This document shows, one piece after another, positions 16,273 through 22,687 of a DNA stretch of 25,210 nt. Made by a program: the position numbers and the translations under genes. Numbering within the stretch: the first letter of the stretch is position 1; each line of letters begins with the position of its first letter. This DNA is from Pseudomonadota bacterium (GTDB lineage Bacteria > Pseudomonadota > Gammaproteobacteria > Burkholderiales > Burkholderiaceae_D), in assembly GCA_023422955.1 (NCBI GenBank), contig JAFAGG010000105.1, forward strand, positions 1 to 25,210. Reading direction: 5' to 3'. The notes beneath the pieces were generated by a model. That model ran no database searches. It saw nothing but the letters and a program-made list of their open reading frames with translations, and was not told where the DNA came from.

Positions 16273-16911
16273 TTAGCAGGCCTGGTCGAAATGCAGGCCT
16301 ACGCCGGTGGCTTGCTCCATGCGCTGCATGTAGCGCTTCACGTTGGCCGGATACCTGACTCCCTTCACGATGCTCAACATGCGTAGCGACGGGTAAAGCA
16401 AGAAGTCGTCGGCATCCACCTGCTCACGTCCGGCAAGCAGCTCATCCAGTTTGGCCAGTTGTCCTTCGATGTCGCGCACCAGTTCCGGGGTACGGCCTAT
16501 CAGTTCATCGAAATTCCCGAAGTTCCTGGTCTGCCGGGCCTTGAATGCCGCTCGCGCTTCCGGCGTTGCGAATTCCGGGAAGTCGGCATCGGCCAGACGA
16601 GGGATAGCGAGATTGAGAATGGGCCGCCAGGCGGCGTCGTGCCAGACCTTGATCGGGCTATTTTCCTCTACGGACGTGACAACCCGCTCGCCCTGCTGGC
16701 CATCGACATGGTGCACGATATCCATGCTCTCGGCCATGTGGCTGCCATCTGCCTTCCGAAGTATGGGAGCCGTTTTCTTGCCAACCAGTTTGGTCGGCGT
16801 ATCGGCGTCATCTTCCAGCAAAAAATTCAGCTCCAGCGGCAAGGACTTCAGGCCGAATATCATGCGCGCCTTGGCGCAGAACGGGCAATGGTCGTAAACA
16901 TACAGTTTCAT
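16273..16911 (-). CDS. grxB: Glutaredoxin 2
   Basis: A 212-residue glutaredoxin-2 with a GST-like fold (E. coli GrxB has 215). It reduces protein and small-molecule disulfides with glutathione in the cytosol. The active site is C-P-F-C at residues 9-12 of M-K-L-Y-V-Y-D-H-C-P-F-C. K-A-R-M-I-F-G-L-K and the cis-proline region T-A-P-I-L follow. E-S-M-D-I-V-H-H-V-D matches the glutathione-contact stretch of GrxB. The start at 16911 has AAGGAG 8 bases ahead, so the six-residue longer frame is unnecessary. The C-terminal helical domain is complete. It stands alone, with 160 bases upstream before the SDR stop; a terminator-like hairpin follows it. Confidence 0.94.
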   Translation of the reverse strand: MKLYVYDHCPFCAKARMIFGLKSLPLELNFLLEDDADTPTKLVGKKTAPILRKADGSHMAESMDIVHHVDGQQGERVVTSVEENSPIKVWHDAAWRPILNLAIPRLADADFPEFATPEARAAFKARQTRNFGNFDELIGRTPELVRDIEGQLAKLDELLAGREQVDADDFLLYPSLRMLSIVKGVRYPANVKRYMQRMEQATGVGLHFDQAC

Positions 16912-17075
16912 TGATCGAGCTCCTTCCAAGTTTTCTGTTTGGACCGCAAAACAAAGCGCAAAGTGGCTTCATCTCAGATGCGAAAACAATGCACAGCGTT
17001 GTAGCGATCGCGCATCTTTGCCCTGCCAGCGGCTTAACCGCGGCAAGGCTTTAGAGCGTCAGGAAACACCTTGCG

Positions 17076-17870
17076 TCAGGCGATGCTTTCGACAATACCG
17101 CCTTCCACGCGCAATGCCGCACCGGTGGTGGCACTGGCTTGCGGCGAAGCGGCATAAACACAGAGATTTGCGACCTCTTCCGGCGTGGCAAAACGATGCA
17201 GCAGCGTGGAAGGACGGTTTTCCTTGAGGAACAGACTTTCCATTTCCTCGGCGGTGACACCGCGCTCGGCAGCCAGGTCAGCCATCATTTGCATGGCGCC
17301 TTCGGTGCGGGTCGGTCCCGGCAAAATGGTATTCACCGTCACGCCGGTTCCCGCCAGCACCTTGGCCAGACCACGGGAAAGACCTTGCAAGGCGCTCTTG
17401 CTGACGCCGTAATGCACCATTTCGGTTGGGATGTTCAATGCCGACTCACTTGAGATGAACTGGATTCGGCCCCAGCCACGCTCGCGCATGCCTAGTGCGT
17501 AATGACGCGACAGGCGTACGCCGCTCATGATGTTGACCTGGAAGTATTCGTCCCACAAGGCATCATCGATATCGAAGAATTCCCGTGCGCCGTAGATACC
17601 CAAGCCGTTAACCAGAATATCCACCTGCGGCCGGGCAGCAATCAATGTTGCAATTCCATCCGCTGTACCCGGATCGCCCACCACGCCGCTGGCATCATCC
17701 CGACCTGCGGCGGCATTCACCGCGGCGACTGCCGCATTCACCCGTCCCTGGTCACGACCGACGACAGTTACCTGGGCGCCGGCTTTGGCCAGGCCCGTGG
17801 CAATCGCCAGTCCAATACCCCCGGTGGAACCGGTAACGATGGCAGTCTTACCTGAAAGATCAATAATCAT
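17076..17870 (-). CDS. SDR family NAD(P)-dependent oxidoreductase
   Basis: A 264-residue classical short-chain dehydrogenase/reductase. The cofactor loop is T-G-S-T-G-G-I-G at residues 13-20. The catalytic residues are Ser141 (F-I-S-S-E-S), Tyr154 and Lys158 (H-Y-G-V-S-K). The usual N-N-A-G strand is replaced by V-N-G-L-G, a modest deviation. The P-G-P-T-R-T-E-G turn after strand 6 is typical. V-G-R-D after the second strand suggests a preference for NADP(H), but this is inference. Substrate is unknown. A strong AAAGGAG ribosome-binding site precedes the ATG. It follows the dioxygenase gene by 82 bases on the same strand and may share its control by the divergent LysR protein. Confidence 0.92.
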   Translation of the reverse strand: MIIDLSGKTAIVTGSTGGIGLAIATGLAKAGAQVTVVGRDQGRVNAAVAAVNAAAGRDDASGVVGDPGTADGIATLIAARPQVDILVNGLGIYGAREFFDIDDALWDEYFQVNIMSGVRLSRHYALGMRERGWGRIQFISSESALNIPTEMVHYGVSKSALQGLSRGLAKVLAGTGVTVNTILPGPTRTEGAMQMMADLAAERGVTAEEMESLFLKENRPSTLLHRFATPEEVANLCVYAASPQASATTGAALRVEGGIVESIA

Positions 17871-17952
17871 GTTGCAACTCCTTTAAGTGGTTTCAGCTTC
17901 ATGGCGGCTACTGATTAGCAGCTTAATTAGCGACTTCTGATGAGTTCGACCG

Positions 17953-18768
17953 TCAATCGAAGCGAAATGCTGAAATGGTGGTCTGCATGACCCGTTCTGA
18001 ATAAATTTTCTGGCCGGCTGCCTCGCCTCCCGCGCCTGCGACGACCAGCAACGGGATCAGGTGCTCTTCGCCCCCCGGCGGGTGGCATTGGCGGGCATGG
18101 GGCGCTGCAGTCCATTGCTGCAACTGCTGCTCACGCTCGTCGGCAGGGCTTTCCACCGCCGAAGTGAGCCAGGCATCAAACTGATCCGACAGGGCTGAAA
18201 AGCGGGTATCGCCATAGGCGCGCATGTTGTGAAAGCTCATGCCACTGCCGACGATCAGGATGTTCTCGTCACGCAGCGCTGCCAGCTCTCGCCCCATTTC
18301 CAGATGGGCCGCCGGATCCAGGTCGCGGCGCAGGGACAACTGGATCACCGGAATATCCGCCCCCGGAAACATCAGTTTCAGCGGGATGAACATGCCGTGG
18401 TCAAAGCCCCGACCGGGATTTACCTGTGCCGGCAGGCTTTGTTTGTTCAAGCGCTCGGCTACCTGCTGCGCCAACTGCGGCTGGCCGGGCGCCGGATAAG
18501 TCAGTTCATAGGTGTGCGGCGGGAAACCATAGTAGTCGTAGATCAGTTCCGGACGAGCGTGCCCGGTGACGGTGAACTGCGGCTCCAGCCAGTGCGCCGA
18601 AACCAGCACGATGGCGTCGGGACGCTGGGGCAAGGTCGCCGCTACACCCTTGAGAAAATTAGCCATGCCCACCCAGGTATCGGCCGGATTCCAGTCCATG
18701 AAGAAGCACGGGCCGCCTCCATGGGGAATGAACAGCGCTGGCTGGCGTTGAGTCTGGTTATTGCTCAT
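17953..18768 (-). CDS. DODA-type extradiol ring-cleavage dioxygenase (YgiD-like)
   Basis: A 271-residue member of the class III extradiol dioxygenase (LigB) superfamily, close to E. coli YgiD and plant 4,5-DOPA dioxygenase. Likely metal ligands and active-site histidines are His16 (F-I-P-H-G-G-G), His59 (V-S-A-H-W), His124 (F-D-H-G-M-F-I-P-L), His180 (G-M-S-F-H-N) and His229/His236 (C-H-P-P-G-G-E-E-H-L-I-P-L). The Y-D-Y-Y-G-F-P block is a family hallmark. Such enzymes open catecholic rings such as DOPA; the natural substrate here is unknown. A LysR gene sits divergently upstream and an SDR gene downstream, suggesting an inducible small aromatic or quinone-handling unit. The ribosome-binding site is weak. 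Confidence 0.92.
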   Translation of the reverse strand: MSNNQTQRQPALFIPHGGGPCFFMDWNPADTWVGMANFLKGVAATLPQRPDAIVLVSAHWLEPQFTVTGHARPELIYDYYGFPPHTYELTYPAPGQPQLAQQVAERLNKQSLPAQVNPGRGFDHGMFIPLKLMFPGADIPVIQLSLRRDLDPAAHLEMGRELAALRDENILIVGSGMSFHNMRAYGDTRFSALSDQFDAWLTSAVESPADEREQQLQQWTAAPHARQCHPPGGEEHLIPLLVVAGAGGEAAGQKIYSERVMQTTISAFRFD

Positions 18769-18890
18769 AGGACATCTCGCTCGTTGATAAGAACATGGTT
18801 TTCATTATGGCTTTCTCCTCATGCGCTGAGAACCAGCTAAAATGCACCAAGACTTCATACCAATAGTAGGAAATGAAAAGGACAAATTGA
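18769..18890. promoter_or_regulatory. Divergent control region between dioxygenase and LysR genes
   Basis: A 122-base AT-rich gap between divergent starts, where an autoregulating LysR protein would be expected to bind. TAAAAT at 18838-18843 could be a -10 for the LysR gene. Weak dyads (AAC-ATG-GTT near 18791-18799; ATG-N11-CAT at 18842-18858) are present, but no clear T-N11-A LysR box was found. Confidence 0.35.
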
Positions 18891-19790
18891 ATGGATAGGC
18901 TCACCAGCATGCGCGTATTTGTCCGTGCCGCCAGTACCGGCAGCCTGTCCGCCGCAGCCCGTCATCTGGGCATGTCACCCGCGATGGCGACCAAACATGT
19001 GAATGCGCTGGAGGCCAGGCTGGGGGTCAAGCTATTCCATCGCACGACTCGCCAGTTGAGCCTGACCGAAGCTGGCAGCAATTATCTGGAAGCCTGCCAG
19101 CGCATCCTGCCGGAGATCGACGAGGCCGAAGCCGCAGCCACCTCGCAACGGATCAAGGCTACCGGCCTGCTGCGCATGAATGTGCCGCTATCTTTCGGCA
19201 CCCGTTTTGTGGCGCCGCTGATCCCGGAGTTCAGCCACCGACACCCGGAAGTCAAGGTCGAGCTGGGCCTGAGCGATGCCCAACTGGATCTGATTGCAGG
19301 CAGTTGGGATCTGGCCATTCGCATTGGGCGTCTGGCGGACAGTCCCCTGCAGACCCGCCAGCTGGGTGACAGTTGCATGAAAGTCTGCGCCGCGCCAGCC
19401 TATCTGGATAGCCGTGGCGTACCGCGCACTGTCGGCGAACTGGCGCAGCATAACTGCCTGAGCTACACCCTGTCCGCCATGCAGGACAGCAAGCAGTGGG
19501 CGTTCGGCGCCGAGGGTGAAATACGGGTTCCGGTCAACGGCAATCTGCTGGCCAATAACGGAGATGTGCTGCTGGCCGCTGCCGTGGCCGGTCAGGGCAT
19601 CATCTATCAGCCGCACTTCATCGTGTGCGCAGCGGTCAGTCGGGGCGAGCTGGTGGTACTGGAACTGGACAAGCCGGTGATGAAGCTGGGCGGAATCCAC
19701 GTGCTCTATCCACCGGATCGCCGACCGCCGGCCAAAGTGCGGGTAATGGTGGATTATCTGGCAGAGGCATTTGCCCGGACGCCGCCTTGA
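18891..19790 (+). CDS. LysR family transcriptional regulator
   Basis: A 299-residue regulator of normal family length. The N-terminal winged helix-turn-helix covers about residues 1-60: M-D-R-L-T-S-M-R-V-F-V-R-A-A-S-T-G-S-L-S-A-A-A-R-H-L-G-M-S-P-A-M-A-T-K-H-V-N contains the recognition helix and is typical of the DsdA/YafC-like subgroup. L-G-V-K-L-F-H-R-T-T-R-Q-L-S-L-T-E-A-G is the wing. The remaining part is a periplasmic-binding-protein-like effector domain with D-L-A-I-R-I-G-R-L-A-D-S. An AAGGA site precedes the ATG by 8 bases. Divergence from the dioxygenase and SDR genes suggests it controls them; the inducer is unknown. It converges on purC across a 178-base gap holding two strong hairpins. 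Confidence 0.95.
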   Translation: MDRLTSMRVFVRAASTGSLSAAARHLGMSPAMATKHVNALEARLGVKLFHRTTRQLSLTEAGSNYLEACQRILPEIDEAEAAATSQRIKATGLLRMNVPLSFGTRFVAPLIPEFSHRHPEVKVELGLSDAQLDLIAGSWDLAIRIGRLADSPLQTRQLGDSCMKVCAAPAYLDSRGVPRTVGELAQHNCLSYTLSAMQDSKQWAFGAEGEIRVPVNGNLLANNGDVLLAAAVAGQGIIYQPHFIVCAAVSRGELVVLELDKPVMKLGGIHVLYPPDRRPPAKVRVMVDYLAEAFARTPP

Positions 19791-19841
19791 TGGGCGTGGG
19801 CCATGTCCAATAAATGCGCCGCGGAATTTGTAAGCTTGTGA

Positions 19842-19878
19842 CGGCGTGCAGGCATGTGCTTCGCACACCAGCACGCCG
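19842..19878. terminator. Long nested hairpin between LysR and purC genes
   Basis: An outer perfect 8-bp stem CGGCGTGC/GCACGCCG (19842-19849, 19871-19878) encloses an inner 5-bp stem TGTGC-TTC-GCACA (19855-19867). AAGCTT flanks the structure on both sides. No T-run follows, so it may be a convergent-gene insulator or a dispersed repeat rather than a classic intrinsic terminator. Confidence 0.5.
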
Positions 19879-19914
19879 AATTGGCCAAGCTTTTCGGCGA
19901 GGGATAGTAGCGTT

Positions 19915-19937
19915 GCGACTCCCGTGCTCGGAGTCGC
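19915..19937. terminator. Second hairpin downstream of purC
   Basis: A perfect 8-bp stem GCGACTCC/GGAGTCGC with a 7-base loop lies 32 bases after the purC stop on the minus strand. There is no T-run. It probably stabilises or stops the purC transcript, together with the larger hairpin next to it. Confidence 0.5.
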
Positions 19938-19968
19938 CCTGTCACCTCACAGGCCAGCTGCGTCGCCC

Positions 19969-20679
19969 CTAGCCGATCAGCTTCTCGCAGACAGTCCCGT
20001 GATCCAGCACCTTGCCCTCTTTGTCCATGACGCGCATCGCATCGGCCGAGATCTCGTCGATAACCACGACCTCGCCGTCAACAAGACCGATTTCGATCTT
20101 CATGTCGATCAGGGTCAGGTCCTTGTCACGCAAGTCGGCTTCGACGATTCGACACACGCGGCGGGTGATGTCCTTGGCCTGCTCGAGGTGTGACGGACTG
20201 AGGAGACCGAGGGCAAGGATGGTGTCGTCGTTGATGAGGGGGTCGCCGCGTTCATCGTCTTTGACGGTGATTTCAACGAGATAGTCGAGCTTGCGCTCGG
20301 TGTCTCGAATGTAGCGCTGATAACGGCGGACGAAGCTGCCCCAGGGTCGGGTGCGGCAGATGAACTCGAAGCCGCCTGCGCCGCTGACATCCTTGCCCAG
20401 TGGCTCGGCACGACGGACTTCCATGGTGCCCTGCTCGAGGTCAACGCGCACGAGATGGGTGGGGATGTCGGTGGCGTGAAGGCACTTGAAGAAGTAGTCA
20501 GTCATGGCGAGGGATTTACGGCCCTTGCCTTCGACCTGGCCGATAACGGTATTGGCGCCCGGATCGATGACACCGTCCTCGCCGGTAACGTCGTCCTTGA
20601 AGACGAGGAGGATGTTGCCGTTCGGCTGGGCGTACAGGTCTTTGGTCTTGCCTGAATAGATCTTTTCGTTGGTGTTCAT
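19969..20679 (-). CDS. purC: Phosphoribosylaminoimidazole-succinocarboxamide synthase, short form (probably acquired)
   Basis: A 236-residue SAICAR synthetase, joining CAIR and aspartate with ATP in purine synthesis. Diagnostic stretches are K-I-Y-S-G-K-T-K-D-L-Y near the start, L-V-F-K-D-D-V-T-G-E-D-G, and P-T-H-L-V. I-C-R-T-R-P-W-G-S-F-V-R-R-Y, L-I-D-M-K-I-E-I-G and V-I-D-E-I-S-A-D-A-M-R follow. The start M-N-T-N-E-K-I-Y-S-G (20679) is chosen; the 34 extra upstream residues have no family likeness. From family knowledge, the usual Burkholderiales PurC is a longer form (about 290-300 aa) beside purE-purK. This one resembles the short type seen in Gram-positive and anaerobic lineages. Leucine codons favour CTC over CTG (roughly 12 to 7), unlike nadB. 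It lies just outside the guaA-derived repeat and is probably a xenologue. Confidence 0.93.
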   Translation of the reverse strand: MNTNEKIYSGKTKDLYAQPNGNILLVFKDDVTGEDGVIDPGANTVIGQVEGKGRKSLAMTDYFFKCLHATDIPTHLVRVDLEQGTMEVRRAEPLGKDVSGAGGFEFICRTRPWGSFVRRYQRYIRDTERKLDYLVEITVKDDERGDPLINDDTILALGLLSPSHLEQAKDITRRVCRIVEADLRDKDLTLIDMKIEIGLVDGEVVVIDEISADAMRVMDKEGKVLDHGTVCEKLIG

Positions 20680-20752
20680 CAGTTTACTCGCTGGTGGTTT
20701 CAATATTCCGTTTCGAGGCAGAGACAGGGGCCGGTCGGAGCGCCCTCTGCAA

Positions 20753-20768
20753 TTCATTCCCACTCGAT
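20753..20768 (-). repeat. Distal attachment-site copy (duplicate of the guaA 3' end)
   Basis: Exact 16-base copy of the guaA terminus (TTCATTCCCACTCGAT on the plus strand), in the same orientation as 24528-24543. On the minus strand it reads as the last guaA codons and its TGA stop. It marks the outer border of the island beside purC. Bases beyond it differ from guaA on both sides. Confidence 0.85.
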
Positions 20769-20770
20769 TA

Positions 20771-20800
20771 TTACATCTCAAAAAAAATACTTACATTTCA
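20771..20800. repeat. Direct repeats TTACAT(C/T)TCA beside the att copy
   Basis: TTACATCTCA (20771-20780) and TTACATTTCA (20791-20800) are spaced exactly 20 bases apart, starting 2 bases inside the island from the att copy. TTACAT also occurs 6 bases inside the other att copy (24516-24521). They may be integrase or excisionase binding sites. Confidence 0.45.
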
Positions 20801-20938
20801 ACAACTTATAATCTAATGGTCGCCTAATGCCATGAAAATACCATGGACTGGAACCTCCATTAGCTACTGCGGAATCTGCTGCCTTCGCCTTTGATCTAGT
20901 CGGGCCTGTCTTGCGGCGGAGCGTGTTCGTACCAAAAG

Positions 20939-22687
20939 CTACCCACCTTGTGATTGCTGCATCTCGGGATCCGATGCTGCTTGATGGGTGGCGGTACTGT
21001 CCGGTACGGAACGATCCTGACCTTGCCAAACGTGCGGTGGCACAGGTATGCGATAGTGGCGGCAAGCCGTGAGGAGGATTGGAGTCAGGCGACTTCGAAC
21101 AGCGCTTACTCGCTCATCCAGCGGATGCTCTTTCATCACGCGATTCAGTAGATTAAAAACAGCCTCTAGCGAGTCGTTGAGTGGCAGACCTGGTACCGAC
21201 ACCCCGTGATCTCGATCACCGTCCCAGAAAACTTCATCCGTTCGTGCGTCGGGAATCCAGATTTGGTGGGTCATGTGCGGAGCGTGCTCTAACAACGTGC
21301 TGCGCAAATGCTCTGCTCGCTCCTGATCTCCTATCATCGCAAGCCAAGCGAGCACGAAGGTGTAAAGAATCCCCGCACGTGTATGCTCTTCGAAATATGC
21401 GTCGCTGCGGTCTCTGGGATGGGCGAGGACATCTCGATAATCTGTCGTCGGCGTCGGATAGTGCTGCCGAATCCTCAGTCCGTAGCACAGGCGGTCCGAC
21501 ATGCTACGGATGTAGTCAGCGACATTGGATAGACGGCCGCGCACGTCTGCGAGACGCATGAACAGAGCCAGTTCGATCGTGAAATCATCACGAACGGGGA
21601 CGACAAGCACCGGGTTCGCGTTCAGCATCCCGATCGCTATGTTGAGCACATTGTCCGCCCCTTCACTCATTGCCTGCGCGAATGCCTCGTCCTCCCCGGC
21701 ACTGATGGCATCCAGCCATAGTCCGTGGAGAGACAATCTCCCCAGCGTCTCGAACAGCGCGATGTTGATGTCTACCGCGTTGCGTGAATTTACAGCCATT
21801 GAAAGCGCATAGTGCTTGTCGGCGAACGGGCCAATCTTCTCGACAAGCAGAAGGCGAGCGATGATTAGGTGCAGTTTAAAGACCTGATCGAAATGAGCTA
21901 GCCGCTCCTGTTGCATCGCCCCCTTGCGCAGACGGGTACTATCGCAGTGGGGCCAGCTGCGTAGGAGCACCAGCTCGGATGCTCGATACGCTGCCTCAAG
22001 GTTATCGGCATCGCGAGCCCATACAAAGAGTATCCAAAGGCACAGGTAGGCCTTGCGTAGCTGGCGTGTGCGCTCTGCCTGGCTCTTCGGCTCAGTGAAG
22101 ATGACATTGAGTAAGTGATGGAAATGCCGATAAGCGACGTCGGGCTGATCAAGCATCGCTAGCGCCTTCTGAAACAGCCCCCGATTCTCGCTCTCAATTA
22201 ACTCAGCACGCAACATGCCGCTGAGGATCAGATCCGATAGACGATCCCCGTTCCATTCGGCAAAGTGAACGTTGGCTTTCTCGTTCGCCCGACAGTAACC
22301 GCTCCACTGGGAGCGAACATCCTCGCGCATCTCGCCGCCCATGCAGACACATATAACGACGGGCAGATCCGCAAAATGAGGTGGGATGCGGTTCGGGATA
22401 TAGTCATCCAGAGTCTCATTAAGCGACGGTCGCACGGCTTGCTGACCAGTATCCCAATGCTCTCGCGTCAAATCGCCGGACTTGATTGTGAACAGGAACA
22501 GGCTTCGAACACCATCGCGATCAGGATTGGGTCCGACTGCAGCGACGTCGACACCGGCTTGCCGCGTGCCACGACGGGGACGGGTTAGAACTTCGAACCC
22601 ACTCTCAGCCAGAAGATCGGGCAAAATAGCGTCGAGTTCGTCGCGCTCACGCAGCGAGCGCAGATAATGCATCACGACAAGTTTCAT
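20939..22687 (-). CDS. Mrr/PD-(D/E)XK-like nuclease-domain protein with long helical C-terminus (putative defence effector)
   Basis: A 582-residue protein with no confident named family. Residues 10-120 resemble the restriction-endonuclease fold: E17 in an opening helix, G-F-E-V at 30-33, then G-V-D-V (Asp47) and, after a loop, F-L-F-T-I-K (Lys69). In Mrr-like nucleases this is G-x-D...[DEQ]-x-K. Here the middle acidic or Gln residue is Thr67, so cleavage activity is uncertain. A short C-terminal part of this domain reads W-N-G-D-R-L-S-D-L-I. From about residue 165 to 560 the chain is mostly amphipathic helices, like a TPR/HEAT-type or sensor region. The tail is polar. Its ATG overlaps the upstream gene's stop (ATGA), so the two products are made together. 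A nuclease effector function is inferred. Confidence 0.75.
   Translation of the reverse strand: MKLVVMHYLRSLRERDELDAILPDLLAESGFEVLTRPRRGTRQAGVDVAAVGPNPDRDGVRSLFLFTIKSGDLTREHWDTGQQAVRPSLNETLDDYIPNRIPPHFADLPVVICVCMGGEMREDVRSQWSGYCRANEKANVHFAEWNGDRLSDLILSGMLRAELIESENRGLFQKALAMLDQPDVAYRHFHHLLNVIFTEPKSQAERTRQLRKAYLCLWILFVWARDADNLEAAYRASELVLLRSWPHCDSTRLRKGAMQQERLAHFDQVFKLHLIIARLLLVEKIGPFADKHYALSMAVNSRNAVDINIALFETLGRLSLHGLWLDAISAGEDEAFAQAMSEGADNVLNIAIGMLNANPVLVVPVRDDFTIELALFMRLADVRGRLSNVADYIRSMSDRLCYGLRIRQHYPTPTTDYRDVLAHPRDRSDAYFEEHTRAGILYTFVLAWLAMIGDQERAEHLRSTLLEHAPHMTHQIWIPDARTDEVFWDGDRDHGVSVPGLPLNDSLEAVFNLLNRVMKEHPLDERVSAVRSRLTPILLTACRHYRIPVPPHVWQGQDRSVPDSTATHQAASDPEMQQSQGG

Noticed and set aside
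18769..18890. Specific LysR operator box
   Set aside because: Only weak dyads with the wrong spacing for T-N11-A were found; listed only as a general control region.
20778..21065. 95-residue minus-strand reading frame spanning the island's distal non-coding end
   Set aside because: It overlaps the end of the nuclease-like gene in another frame, has low-complexity, Ser/Arg-rich content and no ribosome-binding site; treated as non-coding.
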